Assembly (NCBI GenBank): GCA_945861445.1
Contig: CAMAVF010000006.1
Span: 1 to 47,232 of the forward strand
Direction: 5' to 3'
DNA: 47,232 bases
Source of the DNA: Planctomicrobium piriforme
GTDB lineage: Bacteria; Planctomycetota; Planctomycetia; Planctomycetales; Planctomycetaceae
Shown here: in pieces, positions 8,115-15,476 of the stretch
Layout of the letters: each line of letters starts with the position of its first letter
How positions within the stretch are numbered: position 1 is the first letter of the stretch
Notes under the pieces: model-generated
Told to the model about the DNA's origin: nothing
What the model saw: the letters and a program-made list of their open reading frames with translations, nothing else
Databases searched by the model: none
Position numbers and translations under genes: made by a program

Positions 8115-10786
8115 TGGATCGTTGGCACCCGATGGTTAGGTTAAACAGTCCGATTGGTGATTCCAGCCGATGGGAGGGCGAGGCTCCTGCCGAGCCGCGG
8201 ATGTCTATCGAGTGTCGCCAGACTACGCGGTTCGGCGGGGTACCCTCTGGGTCCCTCACCCTCCCGTTACACGTCCTACTAATCGCCCTGCTCTGGCTCA
8301 TCGCCCCCCCTGCCCTCTGGAGCCAGCCTCCCGCCACAAAAGCGGCCACGAAAGCCGCTTCACCGCCCAACCCCAATCCCGCCAGCACGAAGGCGGACGA
8401 GACCGATCCCCCGCCTCCGGAACCGGACGAATCCGAGGAATTCCGGCTGCTCCCCACACTCGATGCCAAGCCGGTGCCCAGTCTCGAGCGGTTACTGAAA
8501 GGTCCGGCACTCGACTGGATCGTCCTCGTCCGGGGCAGCAAGGTCCTCGAAGTCGAACCCGTGACACCCCGGCCGAACACCCTGCAAAAGATCGAAGACC
8601 GCTACCAGAAGGCAATGGATGCCCCGCTGCCGAGGATCAACGGCACCGATGAATCGGCACGGAACGAGGAACTCGCCAAACGCCGCGATCTCAAAAAGCT
8701 CAATATCATCCTCTTGAAGAATGAGGAAGACGATGGCGAATATCGCATTCCCATCCAGACCATTCGACAGATTGTTCACTATGAAGATCTGATGCTGCAG
8801 CGCATTGATCTGCTGCTGGACGAGCAGCGCGCGGCCGACTGCTACGAGCTACTGACCGCTCTACAACAACGCAATCCGAACTGGCCCGGCATTACCAAGC
8901 GCCGCGATCGTTTGAAATTTGTCGAAGCCATGATCAAGTTGAAGAAGAAACTGTACGAGCAGGCGGTGGCGCAGTTCGAGCAAGTCTTTACCAGAAATCC
9001 AGCCTATCCCGAGTTGGATCGCCAACTGGGCCTGGCGATCGATCCGCTCATTCAGGAGGCGGTCTCGGCGGGCGATTTTCGGCGGGCCCGGCACTTTATC
9101 GCCAGGCTGAGACGCAGCTTTCCAAAACATGCCGTCGTCGCCCATTGGACTCAGGAACTGACCACCCTGGCGACCAAGGCACTGCAAACTGCCACGACGT
9201 CCGAGCAAGCCGGAAATGGCTTCGCAGCCGTCGATCAGGCCGAGCTGGCTGTCAAGATCTGGCCGGACGGTTCCGAGATTGTCGACGGTTATCGCCGCAT
9301 CTGCCAGCGTTACCAGCGATTGTACGTCGGAACCGTGGAGCTGGCAGTCGGGGCGTCCAGCACGCCCGTCGCGGTCGAGCGTGAGAGCCGCCTGTTGGAA
9401 TCGGGCCTCTTCGAACCGGCTCGCATGGACGAGCGTCTCGCACGCTATCACACGCGTTTCATCCAGGATTGGGAACCCACGGACCTCGGCCGCAGTATTC
9501 TGTTCCGCCTGAAGCAACAGACAGCCCCCTGGGAGGGGGGTGAAGTTGTCACCGCGGGACCGGTCGTCGCCGAGATCGCAGCCCGCCTGAATCCCGCTCA
9601 CGCCGGATTCGATGAACGATTTGCGAGCTATGTCACCGGAGCCCGCAGTCTGTCCCCCTTTGAATTCAGCGTGGAGTTTCGACACGCCCCACTGCGACCA
9701 GAAGCCCTGTTCAACTTCGCGATTCCATTGGCCCACTCTTCGACCACGGAGACCGGCACCGTACAGACGGCCCGGCAACGGTTTGTCCGTGCGGAGGTGA
9801 CTCCAGATCGGATCACCTACCGTCGCGCCCTGGCCCAGCCCCAGGGAGGCAAGGAATTCTACCTCGGCGAAATCGTCGAACGGCGTTATGCCTCGTATGA
9901 ACGGCTCTGGCAAGGCTGGCTGCGGGGAGAAATCACGTTTGTACCCAGCGTTCCATTATCGGACCTGGCCCGCGTCGCCAAGCTGCCCGAGGTCAGCCTG
10001 TTCGAATTCGCGCAGCCACGCACCCACCTCATTCAATTCCATCCGCGGAACCGCGCCCTGCTCAATGGCTCGTTGCGTCGCGCGTTAGTGTACGCCACTG
10101 ACCGGCAGACCATCCTCAATGACGTCGTGCTGAAGAGTCAGTCACTCGCGCGGGGACGGTTGACCTCGGGACCGTTTGCCATCCAGCACTCGGCCACCAA
10201 CACGTTGATTTCGCCGCATCGCTTCGATACGCGTCTGGCCTATTCCATGTTGCTGGCAGCGAAGAAGGAACTGAACGGCGAGATCCCCAAATTGCGACTG
10301 GGAGTGTCGTCGGACGTCGCGGAACAAGCCGCAGCGCGGGAATTGGCCAGGCAATGGGCGGTCGTCGGAATCTCAGTCGAGGTGATCGAAGTCGGACCGC
10401 AAATCCCCTTCAATGCCGCCGCCGAACCGGCCCCCTGGGACATGCTCTATCGGACGGTTCAAATGACTGATCCACTCACCGATCTCTGGCCGTATCTCAC
10501 GCTGGATACGCATGCCAAAGTGGAATCACTGGCCCACCTGCCCGACTGGCTGCGTCAAGAACTGATCGCCGTCGATCAGGCGGGAGACTGGCCCTCGGCC
10601 GAGCGGCAACTGCGCCAATTACATCGCGACTTATGGTCTGAGGTCCATTTGATTCCGCTCTGGGAAGTTTCGGAATTCATGCTGAGTCGAAAACAACTGC
10701 GCGGGCTGCCGAACCGGCCCATGTTCCCGTATCAGGATGTGGAACGCTGGCAACTCCAACGCTGGTTTCCAAAGGACTCGCCATGA
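8111..10786 (+). CDS. Secreted TPR and solute-binding protein family 5 fusion
   Basis: The product is 891 residues from the ATG at 8111, which overlaps the previous stop. A hydrophobic signal segment lies at residues 51 to 70, unusually far from the start because residues 21 to 52 are encoded by a palindromic repeat (8172-8265). A Pro/Thr-rich linker follows. Residues about 190 to 420 are helical repeats resembling TPRs (YEQAVAQFEQVFTRNPAYPE). From about 560 to 885 the sequence resembles family 5 peptide/oligopeptide-binding proteins, including LLNGSLRRALVYATDR, a WDMLYRTVQMTDPLTDLWPY segment and the final IPLWEVSEFMLS. No ABC permease or ATPase is nearby, so it may bind ligands for signalling rather than import. 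A later start at 8201, inside the repeat, is possible. The downstream gene starts within its stop (ATGA at 10783-10786). Confidence 0.75.
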   Translation: MMDRWHPMVRLNSPIGDSSRWEGEAPAEPRMSIECRQTTRFGGVPSGSLTLPLHVLLIALLWLIAPPALWSQPPATKAATKAASPPNPNPASTKADETDPPPPEPDESEEFRLLPTLDAKPVPSLERLLKGPALDWIVLVRGSKVLEVEPVTPRPNTLQKIEDRYQKAMDAPLPRINGTDESARNEELAKRRDLKKLNIILLKNEEDDGEYRIPIQTIRQIVHYEDLMLQRIDLLLDEQRAADCYELLTALQQRNPNWPGITKRRDRLKFVEAMIKLKKKLYEQAVAQFEQVFTRNPAYPELDRQLGLAIDPLIQEAVSAGDFRRARHFIARLRRSFPKHAVVAHWTQELTTLATKALQTATTSEQAGNGFAAVDQAELAVKIWPDGSEIVDGYRRICQRYQRLYVGTVELAVGASSTPVAVERESRLLESGLFEPARMDERLARYHTRFIQDWEPTDLGRSILFRLKQQTAPWEGGEVVTAGPVVAEIAARLNPAHAGFDERFASYVTGARSLSPFEFSVEFRHAPLRPEALFNFAIPLAHSSTTETGTVQTARQRFVRAEVTPDRITYRRALAQPQGGKEFYLGEIVERRYASYERLWQGWLRGEITFVPSVPLSDLARVAKLPEVSLFEFAQPRTHLIQFHPRNRALLNGSLRRALVYATDRQTILNDVVLKSQSLARGRLTSGPFAIQHSATNTLISPHRFDTRLAYSMLLAAKKELNGEIPKLRLGVSSDVAEQAAARELARQWAVVGISVEVIEVGPQIPFNAAAEPAPWDMLYRTVQMTDPLTDLWPYLTLDTHAKVESLAHLPDWLRQELIAVDQAGDWPSAERQLRQLHRDLWSEVHLIPLWEVSEFMLSRKQLRGLPNRPMFPYQDVERWQLQRWFPKDSP
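8172..8265. repeat. Palindromic repeat C inside the SBP5-fusion gene
   Basis: The ends are inverted: GGGAGGGCGAGG (8172-8183) pairs with CCTCACCCTCCC (8254-8265), with one G-T-type mismatch. Inside, CCGAGCCGCG (8190-8199) pairs with CGCGGTTCGG (8226-8235), also with one mismatch, so the 94 bases could fold as a long hairpin. Its translation contains GEAPAEPR, a peptide I recall from many planctomycete proteins, which fits a dispersed genomic repeat. It is read in frame. Confidence 0.7.
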
Positions 10787-12414
10787 GGCGCTACCAGCCT
10801 GTTGAAAAAGGTGTCTGGAACTTTGCCAACCGCACGGAATCGAGCGTTTTTTCGACGTTCCGAGAGTTCCAGACACCTTTTTCAACAGGCGGCTACGTCC
10901 TCAAACGCCCCCGTAGCCGCATTCGCCAGAATGCGGGACCGCGCGCCTCAACGGCCCGCATTCTCGCAAACGCGGCGACTACCATAATCCTCTGCCTCAT
11001 CTCCACTGCATATCTCACCGCCGCCGAACCCGTAGCGACACCCTTCGAACTTCAGCCCTACCGCGTCCGCATCTCCCTGACCTGCACCGAATCGCCAGGA
11101 CTGGAAGCCGCCTTTTGCAAGTCCATCCTAAAAGAAGTCCCCGAGATCTCGGACCGGCTATTAGGAGAAATGTGGACAATCACGACGGAAGACAATCTCT
11201 GGCTCTTTCCAAGGACCCACGAACATCTCAGCCACCTGACTGCCGAAAAGCTGCCAGCCGACTGGACGACAGAAACCTTCGACAAGACATTCCTGATGAC
11301 ACTGGAGCAATCGGGCGGCGAGTACGTCTTGAGTGGCCGCGAATGGGATCCCGTTGGCCGCACGTTCGGCAGCCCATTGTCGCGCCCGGTCCAACAACGC
11401 CGTGAGCTCGCTGCGGCCGTGTTCCGTCTCGCCCACGACCTGTTCCGGCCCCGCCTGCAGATCGAACGCATCACGGACGGAGTCGCTGCGATCACCGTCC
11501 AGGCAGGCGCCCTGACACCGGCTGATCCCACCTGTGCGCAGTTGCGAACAGGACAGTTCTGGCAGCCCTTTCTGCGGTATCGCAATCCGCAAGGCAAGGT
11601 GGAAAAGCTACAGGCAGTCCCCTGGACTCTCTTGCAGGTCACCGAGATCAATCCCGACAGCCGTGCCCACGGTCAGGCGCGAGTGGTAAGCGGCCTGCGT
11701 TCCGCCCTGCCCAACCGTCGCCGCCCCCGAATCGATCTCCTGGCCCGCGCTCTGGAACCCGTCGCACCGGCCACCGAACTGCGACTCATCTCGCGACAGT
11801 CACCGGCGAAACCCCTGGTCGGAATCGTCGTCGATGCGAAATCCAAGCCCGACGCCCCTGCATTCCGCATGATGACCGATCGCAACGGAACCATCCGCAT
11901 TCCCGCTCGTTCCACCGATCCATTGCTGTGGTTGACCGTCAGAAGCGGCGACAAGACACTCGCCCGCCTGCCATTGGTTCCCGGCCTGGAATCGCAGGTC
12001 ACTGCCGAGTTACCCGATGATTCGATCCGCCTGCGAGTCGAAGGCGAACTCTCAATTCTCCAATCCAATCTGACCGACACAGTCGCCCAACGAGCGGTCC
12101 TGATAGCGCGGATCCGCCGCTCGGTCCAGTTCGGCGATTGGAAATCAGCTCGCGAATTGCAAAAAGACCTACGCGCCCTGCCCACCACCGACAAGTATCT
12201 GACAGCGCTGAACGCGATCCGCATCCCCGCAGTAAAAACGGCCCAAGCCGCCAAAGACAAAGGGACGGCAGCCTACATCGAACGCGTCTGCGGCGAAACT
12301 TCAAAGATCATCCAAAAGTATCTGGACGACGAAAAGCTAAAAGCCTTCGAAGAGGAACTAAAAGAACTGGAACGAACATTGCCAAACCCCAGTAAGGCGA
12401 CACCGAAGAAATAG
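10783..12414 (+). CDS. Secreted protein of unknown function, third gene of the FHA operon
   Basis: The 543-residue product starts at the ATG at 10783, overlapping the previous stop. No other ATG, GTG or TTG codon lies in frame before the hydrophobic segment at about residues 66 to 85 (ILCLISTAYLTAAEP), which looks like a signal peptide. The first 67 residues are therefore largely encoded by two palindromic repeats (residues 5-37 and 44-67). I do not recognise the mature part. It has a mixed alpha/beta region, a stretch around residues 345 to 415 with an SxPDAPAFRMMTDRNGTI pattern resembling a small carboxypeptidase-regulatory-like beta domain, and a Lys/Glu-rich helical tail ending ELERTLPNP. 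Cotranscription with the FHA and SBP5 genes suggests an extracytoplasmic partner of them. Confidence 0.75.
   Translation: MRRYQPVEKGVWNFANRTESSVFSTFREFQTPFSTGGYVLKRPRSRIRQNAGPRASTARILANAATTIILCLISTAYLTAAEPVATPFELQPYRVRISLTCTESPGLEAAFCKSILKEVPEISDRLLGEMWTITTEDNLWLFPRTHEHLSHLTAEKLPADWTTETFDKTFLMTLEQSGGEYVLSGREWDPVGRTFGSPLSRPVQQRRELAAAVFRLAHDLFRPRLQIERITDGVAAITVQAGALTPADPTCAQLRTGQFWQPFLRYRNPQGKVEKLQAVPWTLLQVTEINPDSRAHGQARVVSGLRSALPNRRRPRIDLLARALEPVAPATELRLISRQSPAKPLVGIVVDAKSKPDAPAFRMMTDRNGTIRIPARSTDPLLWLTVRSGDKTLARLPLVPGLESQVTAELPDDSIRLRVEGELSILQSNLTDTVAQRAVLIARIRRSVQFGDWKSARELQKDLRALPTTDKYLTALNAIRIPAVKTAQAAKDKGTAAYIERVCGETSKIIQKYLDDEKLKAFEEELKELERTLPNPSKATPKK
10797..10890. repeat. Palindromic repeat A (MITE-like) at the start of the third operon gene
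   Basis: Two perfect 26-base inverted arms lie at 10797-10822 and 10865-10890; the outer end reads GCCTGTTGAAAAAGG. They are separated by 42 bases. The pentamer GCTAC occurs directly outside both ends (10790-10794 and 10892-10896), as a target-site duplication would. From one pentamer to the other is 102 bases, exactly 34 codons, so the insertion keeps the frame. Confidence 0.85.
10913..10982. repeat. Palindromic repeat B next to repeat A
   Basis: The left arm (10913-10936, starting GTAGCCGC and ending AGAATGCGG) pairs imperfectly with the right arm (10956-10982, starting CCGCATTCTCGC and ending GCGACTAC). The spacer is 19 bases. It is translated as residues 44 to 67 of the gene. The sequence differs from repeat A, so two different families lie side by side. 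I recall this type of palindrome being dispersed in planctomycete genomes. Confidence 0.65.
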
Positions 12415-12458
12415 AGTCACCGAGACGGAATAAGCTACATGAAGTTGAAGCCCTGTTA

Positions 12459-12482
12459 CCACGCAGTTTCGCCAAACTGTGG
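12459..12482. terminator. Hairpin between convergent genes
   Basis: CAGTTT and AAACTG, extended by CCAC and GTGG with a one-base bulge, form a hairpin around a CGCC loop. It sits between the convergent ends of the FHA operon (12414) and the hypothetical gene at 12495. There is no clear T tract, so its role as a terminator is tentative. Confidence 0.4.
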
Positions 12483-12494
12483 CACCCCGTGATT

Positions 12495-13202
12495 TTAGAT
12501 TTGCCGCGCCGTCGTGTCATCTGGTGCGTTGTTTACTACGGTCAGCTCTTTTACGCTCTTGATGATCTGGGTTCCTAGTTGTCGCGTATTGTGCGGGTTT
12601 CCATTGCCATTAAGTAAGCCAATGTTCAAGGCCAATGCCAAGTCACGCAGCACTGGTTTTACGGGTGTTACGGGAACCCCGTTACTAAAAACCTCAATCG
12701 TGCCGGTCTCGAGTTCTCGGACAATGTATTCCCTGAATGCAACTTCGTTCACTGTTCTCGTGACGACAGGGGATGGCGGCCTGATGCGCCGAAATGGAAT
12801 CACCAGTCTCCCGTCGGCTTGCGTTGACATGAAATCGCGTGCCTCGGAGATCGGTTTGTCCATCAGAATCTCGACCTGCATTTCGTCGGTATTGACGCGC
12901 AGTAGGATGACGCGATCTACCAGGCTGAGAGAATTCGGGTTGAAAGAGACCTGACCATCATAACCGCTTTGGGCGGTTGTCTTGACCGAGATGCGTTCGC
13001 CCCCAGCGCTAACTACGTCGTAGCCCTGCTGGTTCACTTCCATTGCCATCTGCCCATTGGTAATCATGGCGACATAAAGTTCGCCGACTCGGCCGCACAA
13101 ATGACGCAACTCAGTCGCTGGTATGCCCCAGTTGATTTCTCGTTCAAACCAAGCGAGTGCCTCACCAAGGGACTGGATCAATTGCATCTGGGTTAGGGCC
13201 AT
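12495..13202 (-). CDS. Conserved hypothetical protein with nuclease-like motif
   Basis: The 235-residue protein has no signal peptide or membrane segment. Residues 38 to 80 read GRVGELYVAMITNGQMA, then NQQGYDVVSAGGERISVKTT. The order (Glu in a helix, Asp after Gly-Tyr, then E-x-I-x-V-K-T-T) resembles the core of PD-(D/E)XK nuclease-fold proteins, where the Asp and the Glu/Lys pair bind metal. The second half (residues 110 to 235) is not recognised. Standing alone with its ATG at 13202, and convergent with the FHA operon, it gives no operon clue. It could be a solitary nuclease or a DNA-binding domain of unknown function; assignment rests on motif shape only. Confidence 0.65.
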   Translation of the reverse strand: MALTQMQLIQSLGEALAWFEREINWGIPATELRHLCGRVGELYVAMITNGQMAMEVNQQGYDVVSAGGERISVKTTAQSGYDGQVSFNPNSLSLVDRVILLRVNTDEMQVEILMDKPISEARDFMSTQADGRLVIPFRRIRPPSPVVTRTVNEVAFREYIVRELETGTIEVFSNGVPVTPVKPVLRDLALALNIGLLNGNGNPHNTRQLGTQIIKSVKELTVVNNAPDDTTARQI

Positions 13203-13322
13203 ATCGTATTCACTTCCAGTGCCTGGAACTCAGCATTCAACTGTGATGATCTGGCGGCGACCGCATTCTCTTTAGGCGACGGCTAAGTCGTTGGTCGGTC
13301 CGACGCGTCGTCGATGCCGCTT

Positions 13323-14432
13323 TCAGAATCCCACCGCCAGCACCCACGTCAGACTTTTTCCAATCGGGTAGGTTTCGAGTCGCGTGAGTTTTCCGGTCTC
13401 TGGGTCACACTCATAGAACGCGAGGTTGCCCGATCCCTCGCCCGCTCCCAATGCAAATCGACCGCTGGGAGCGATGTCGAATGAACGTGGCGTTTTCTCC
13501 GTCGTTGTCTGGCCGATGGCGGTCAATTTTCCCACTTCGTCAATCGCGAAGCCTGCCAGGCTGTCGTGTCCGCGGTTCGAGACCCAGACGAATTTTCCAT
13601 TGGGGTGAACCTTCACTTCGGCTGTCGAGTTGCTTTCGGTGAAGCTGGCGGGAAGAGTCGACAGCGTCTGTAACGGTTTCAGTCCTGTTTTCGGATCGAC
13701 CTGATACGCCGTCACGCTGCTGCCACTTTCATCGGACGTGAATGCGAGATTCTTCGTCGGATGAAAAGCGAGATGTCGCGGACCGGCTTTCTCGACTCCG
13801 CCAAGAGCTCGCCCCATGTCCGTCAGCGTGCCCGTTTTGTCGTCGAATCGAAATTGGTAGACGGCATTGGGAGCGACGTGCGGTACGTAGACGACGTTGT
13901 TCTCGCGACTGACAGCAATGCTATGAGCGGTCTTGGCGGTGTCGACTGTCTGTACCGCAGGACTGGCAATCGTGCCGTCGGCATTCAGCTTATGAACGAC
14001 AACTTTTCCCCCTGAATAGGACGCCGAAAGCAACCATTTTCCCGATCGATCGATCGCGACAAATGCCGCATTGGAAGCATCGGACAACGAGACGTCATTG
14101 AGAATTTTGAGACTTCCGGTCTGCGGATCGATGCGAAAACTGCCAATCTTGTTTGAACTACGCAGGGACCCGTACAAGATTTTCTGCTGTGGGTCGACGC
14201 ACAACGATCCGGGTGCCCCATCCACATCGAGCGTCTGGACGGCGTTCAGTTTCTTCGCCTGCGAGTCGAGTTGGAAGACCTGAATCTGCTGTTCGGGGGC
14301 CTTCGAGACATAGACAAACATGCGAGCTTTTTCCTCCGCCTCAAGCAACGTACCCACCGACAATGTCGCGCACATGATCCAGCCCACGCCAAGAGTTTTC
14401 AATGAGCCTGCCGAACGGAGACAATGCCACAT
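13323..14432 (-). CDS. Lactonase-family (6-phosphogluconolactonase-like) beta-propeller protein
   Basis: The 369-residue product begins with a hydrophobic segment (residues about 14 to 31, VGWIMCATLSVGTLLEA), suggesting export. The rest is a seven-bladed propeller of the YbhE/lactonase type, with blade repeats such as FRIDPQTGSLKIL, FDDKTGTLTDMG, YQVDPKTGLKPL and YECDPETGKLTRL, and the GPRHLAFHPTKN motif typical of the family. Cytoplasmic members hydrolyse 6-phosphogluconolactone, but secreted planctomycete members are of unknown substrate, so I give no gene symbol. The start ATG at 14432 is preceded by AGGGG. It stands alone on the minus strand. Confidence 0.82.
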   Translation of the reverse strand: MWHCLRSAGSLKTLGVGWIMCATLSVGTLLEAEEKARMFVYVSKAPEQQIQVFQLDSQAKKLNAVQTLDVDGAPGSLCVDPQQKILYGSLRSSNKIGSFRIDPQTGSLKILNDVSLSDASNAAFVAIDRSGKWLLSASYSGGKVVVHKLNADGTIASPAVQTVDTAKTAHSIAVSRENNVVYVPHVAPNAVYQFRFDDKTGTLTDMGRALGGVEKAGPRHLAFHPTKNLAFTSDESGSSVTAYQVDPKTGLKPLQTLSTLPASFTESNSTAEVKVHPNGKFVWVSNRGHDSLAGFAIDEVGKLTAIGQTTTEKTPRSFDIAPSGRFALGAGEGSGNLAFYECDPETGKLTRLETYPIGKSLTWVLAVGF

Positions 14433-14794
14433 GGTCAGACCCCTATTCTAAAAGTTGTGTTGTGGATTGAGGATTAAATCGGCACACCTGTGAGTCCGCA
14501 GGACTTTCCAGATGACTGCTCCCGCGAAACTCACGATGGCCCGCACTCGAATGTGATTCGGGCAGTATATCCCAATGTCCGTCACGAATCTGCTGTAACG
14601 GCCGAGGAAGCAGTCATAGGTCGGCGTCTCTCTATTTTCGAGACAGCATGACTGAAATCGTCAGTCTCTATGGCCCAGCCCTCTCGGTCAATCGCCAAAA
14701 TCATCGAGTGCAACATTGACCGCTGTTTACAACTTAGTATCGTAGATAATGGCGCACAACAGAATTCCCTAAAGGTCTCGCAAGCTACGACGGT
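14433..14794. other. Intergenic stretch without a recognised gene
   Basis: This gap lies between the lactonase start and the type I restriction relic. Small frames on both strands show no family resemblance and no clear ribosome binding sites. It presumably holds promoters for both sides, but I could not place a convincing -35/-10 pair. Confidence 0.5.
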
Positions 14795-14990
14795 ATGACC
14801 ACCGAGCAGCAATCCCGGCAGCAGATCGACCGGCGGCTTGAACATCGAGCGGGATGATCTCGAAGACGTTCCGTTCAATACGATTGGCGGCTTGGGGCGT
14901 GCCTATGCGCTGTTTGGCAAGAAACTTGGTAGACTGTTGGAAGAACTCAAACAATGGTTGGCGGCAAAAGCGCCATTCCTCTCGTCACCC
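14795..14990 (+). pseudogene. Collapsed type I restriction subunit R: N-tip joined to C-terminal tail
   Basis: An ATG at 14795 opens MTTEQQSRQQIDRRLE, which resembles the first residues of HsdR proteins, and meets a stop at 14855. In another frame, from about 14838 to 14968, the sequence DDLEDVPFNTIGGLGRAYALFG followed by LLEELKQWLAA closely resembles the C-terminal tail of EcoEI-type HsdR subunits. Nearly the whole nuclease/helicase, about 900 codons, would be missing between them. I read this as an internal deletion scar. The tail match is the stronger of the two; the N-tip match is short and could be chance. Confidence 0.55.
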
Positions 14991-15002
14991 AGGAGAACAT
15001 CA

Positions 15003-15215
15003 ATGACACTGGAAGGCATAGTACGAAACGGTGTCGTGGTATACGACAGGCCGGAGATGCTTGCTGAGGGAACCCGCGTGAAAGTCGTCGTTGCCGACGA
15101 GACCGACGAGCCGAGCTTTACAAGCTTGCTTGAACTGGCTGGCACGGTGGACGGCTTGCCGCCGGACATGGCTCGAAATCACAACCATTACCTCCACGGA
15201 CATCCCACGAAATGA
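15003..15215 (+). CDS. Antitoxin-like small protein partnered with a PIN toxin
   Basis: A 70-residue protein starts at the ATG at 15003 with AGGAG eight bases upstream. It opens MTLEGIVRNGVVVYDRPEML-EGTRVKVVV, a swapped-hairpin-like beta pattern, and ends with GLPPDMARNHNHYLHG. I recall this ending in many short proteins of planctomycetes and cyanobacteria encoded directly before PIN-domain ribonuclease toxins, so I read it as the antitoxin. Its stop overlaps the next start as ATGA (15212-15215), the usual coupling. The upstream frame is open back into the HsdR tail, but the ribosome binding site argues for this start. The toxin partner is broken, leaving it an orphan. Confidence 0.6.
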   Translation: MTLEGIVRNGVVVYDRPEMLAEGTRVKVVVADETDEPSFTSLLELAGTVDGLPPDMARNHNHYLHGHPTK

Positions 15216-15280
15216 AGCCCATCTTTGCGGATGCTTTCTATTTTTCGCCTTATTGAGCAAGACCGACGAAGCCCATGCGC
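15212..15280 (+). pseudogene. PIN-domain toxin fragment, frameshifted
   Basis: From the ATG at 15212 the frame reads MKPIFADAFYF and stops at 15254-15256. One frame over, the sequence continues FALLSKTDEAHAH, giving together the N-terminus of a PIN ribonuclease, with the first catalytic Asp in FADAF. The shift falls at a run of five T (15241-15245). After about 15280 the sequence changes to a methylase tail, so most of the toxin is also deleted. It should be inactive. Confidence 0.55.
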
Positions 15281-15452
15281 ATACGAATATCTGATGAAAC
15301 GGGACAAGGTGAATCTCGACATCTTCTGGCTCAAGGACCAGAGCCTGGTGGATTCCGACGACCTTCCCGCTCCCGATGTACTGGCCCAAGAGATCGCCGA
15401 TGACTTGCAGACTGCCCGGGAGCAGTTCACGGCGATTGCAGAGATGAAGCCT
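15281..15452 (+). pseudogene. Type I methylase subunit M, C-terminal fragment
   Basis: In the third frame the sequence reads YEYLMKRDKVNLDIFWLKD, then LPAPDVLAQEIADDLQTA and EQFTAIAEMKP. This is the characteristic C-terminus of HsdM-type N6-adenine methyltransferases, where the helical tail follows the phrase K-R-D-K-V-N-L-D-I-F-W-L. The catalytic NPPF-containing domain is absent. The fragment ends about 25 bases from the stop of the convergent DUF1501 gene. With the HsdR remnants and broken PIN gene it marks a former type I restriction locus. Confidence 0.7.
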
Positions 15453-15476
15453 CGACCCCTACTGCCAGGCCACAGA

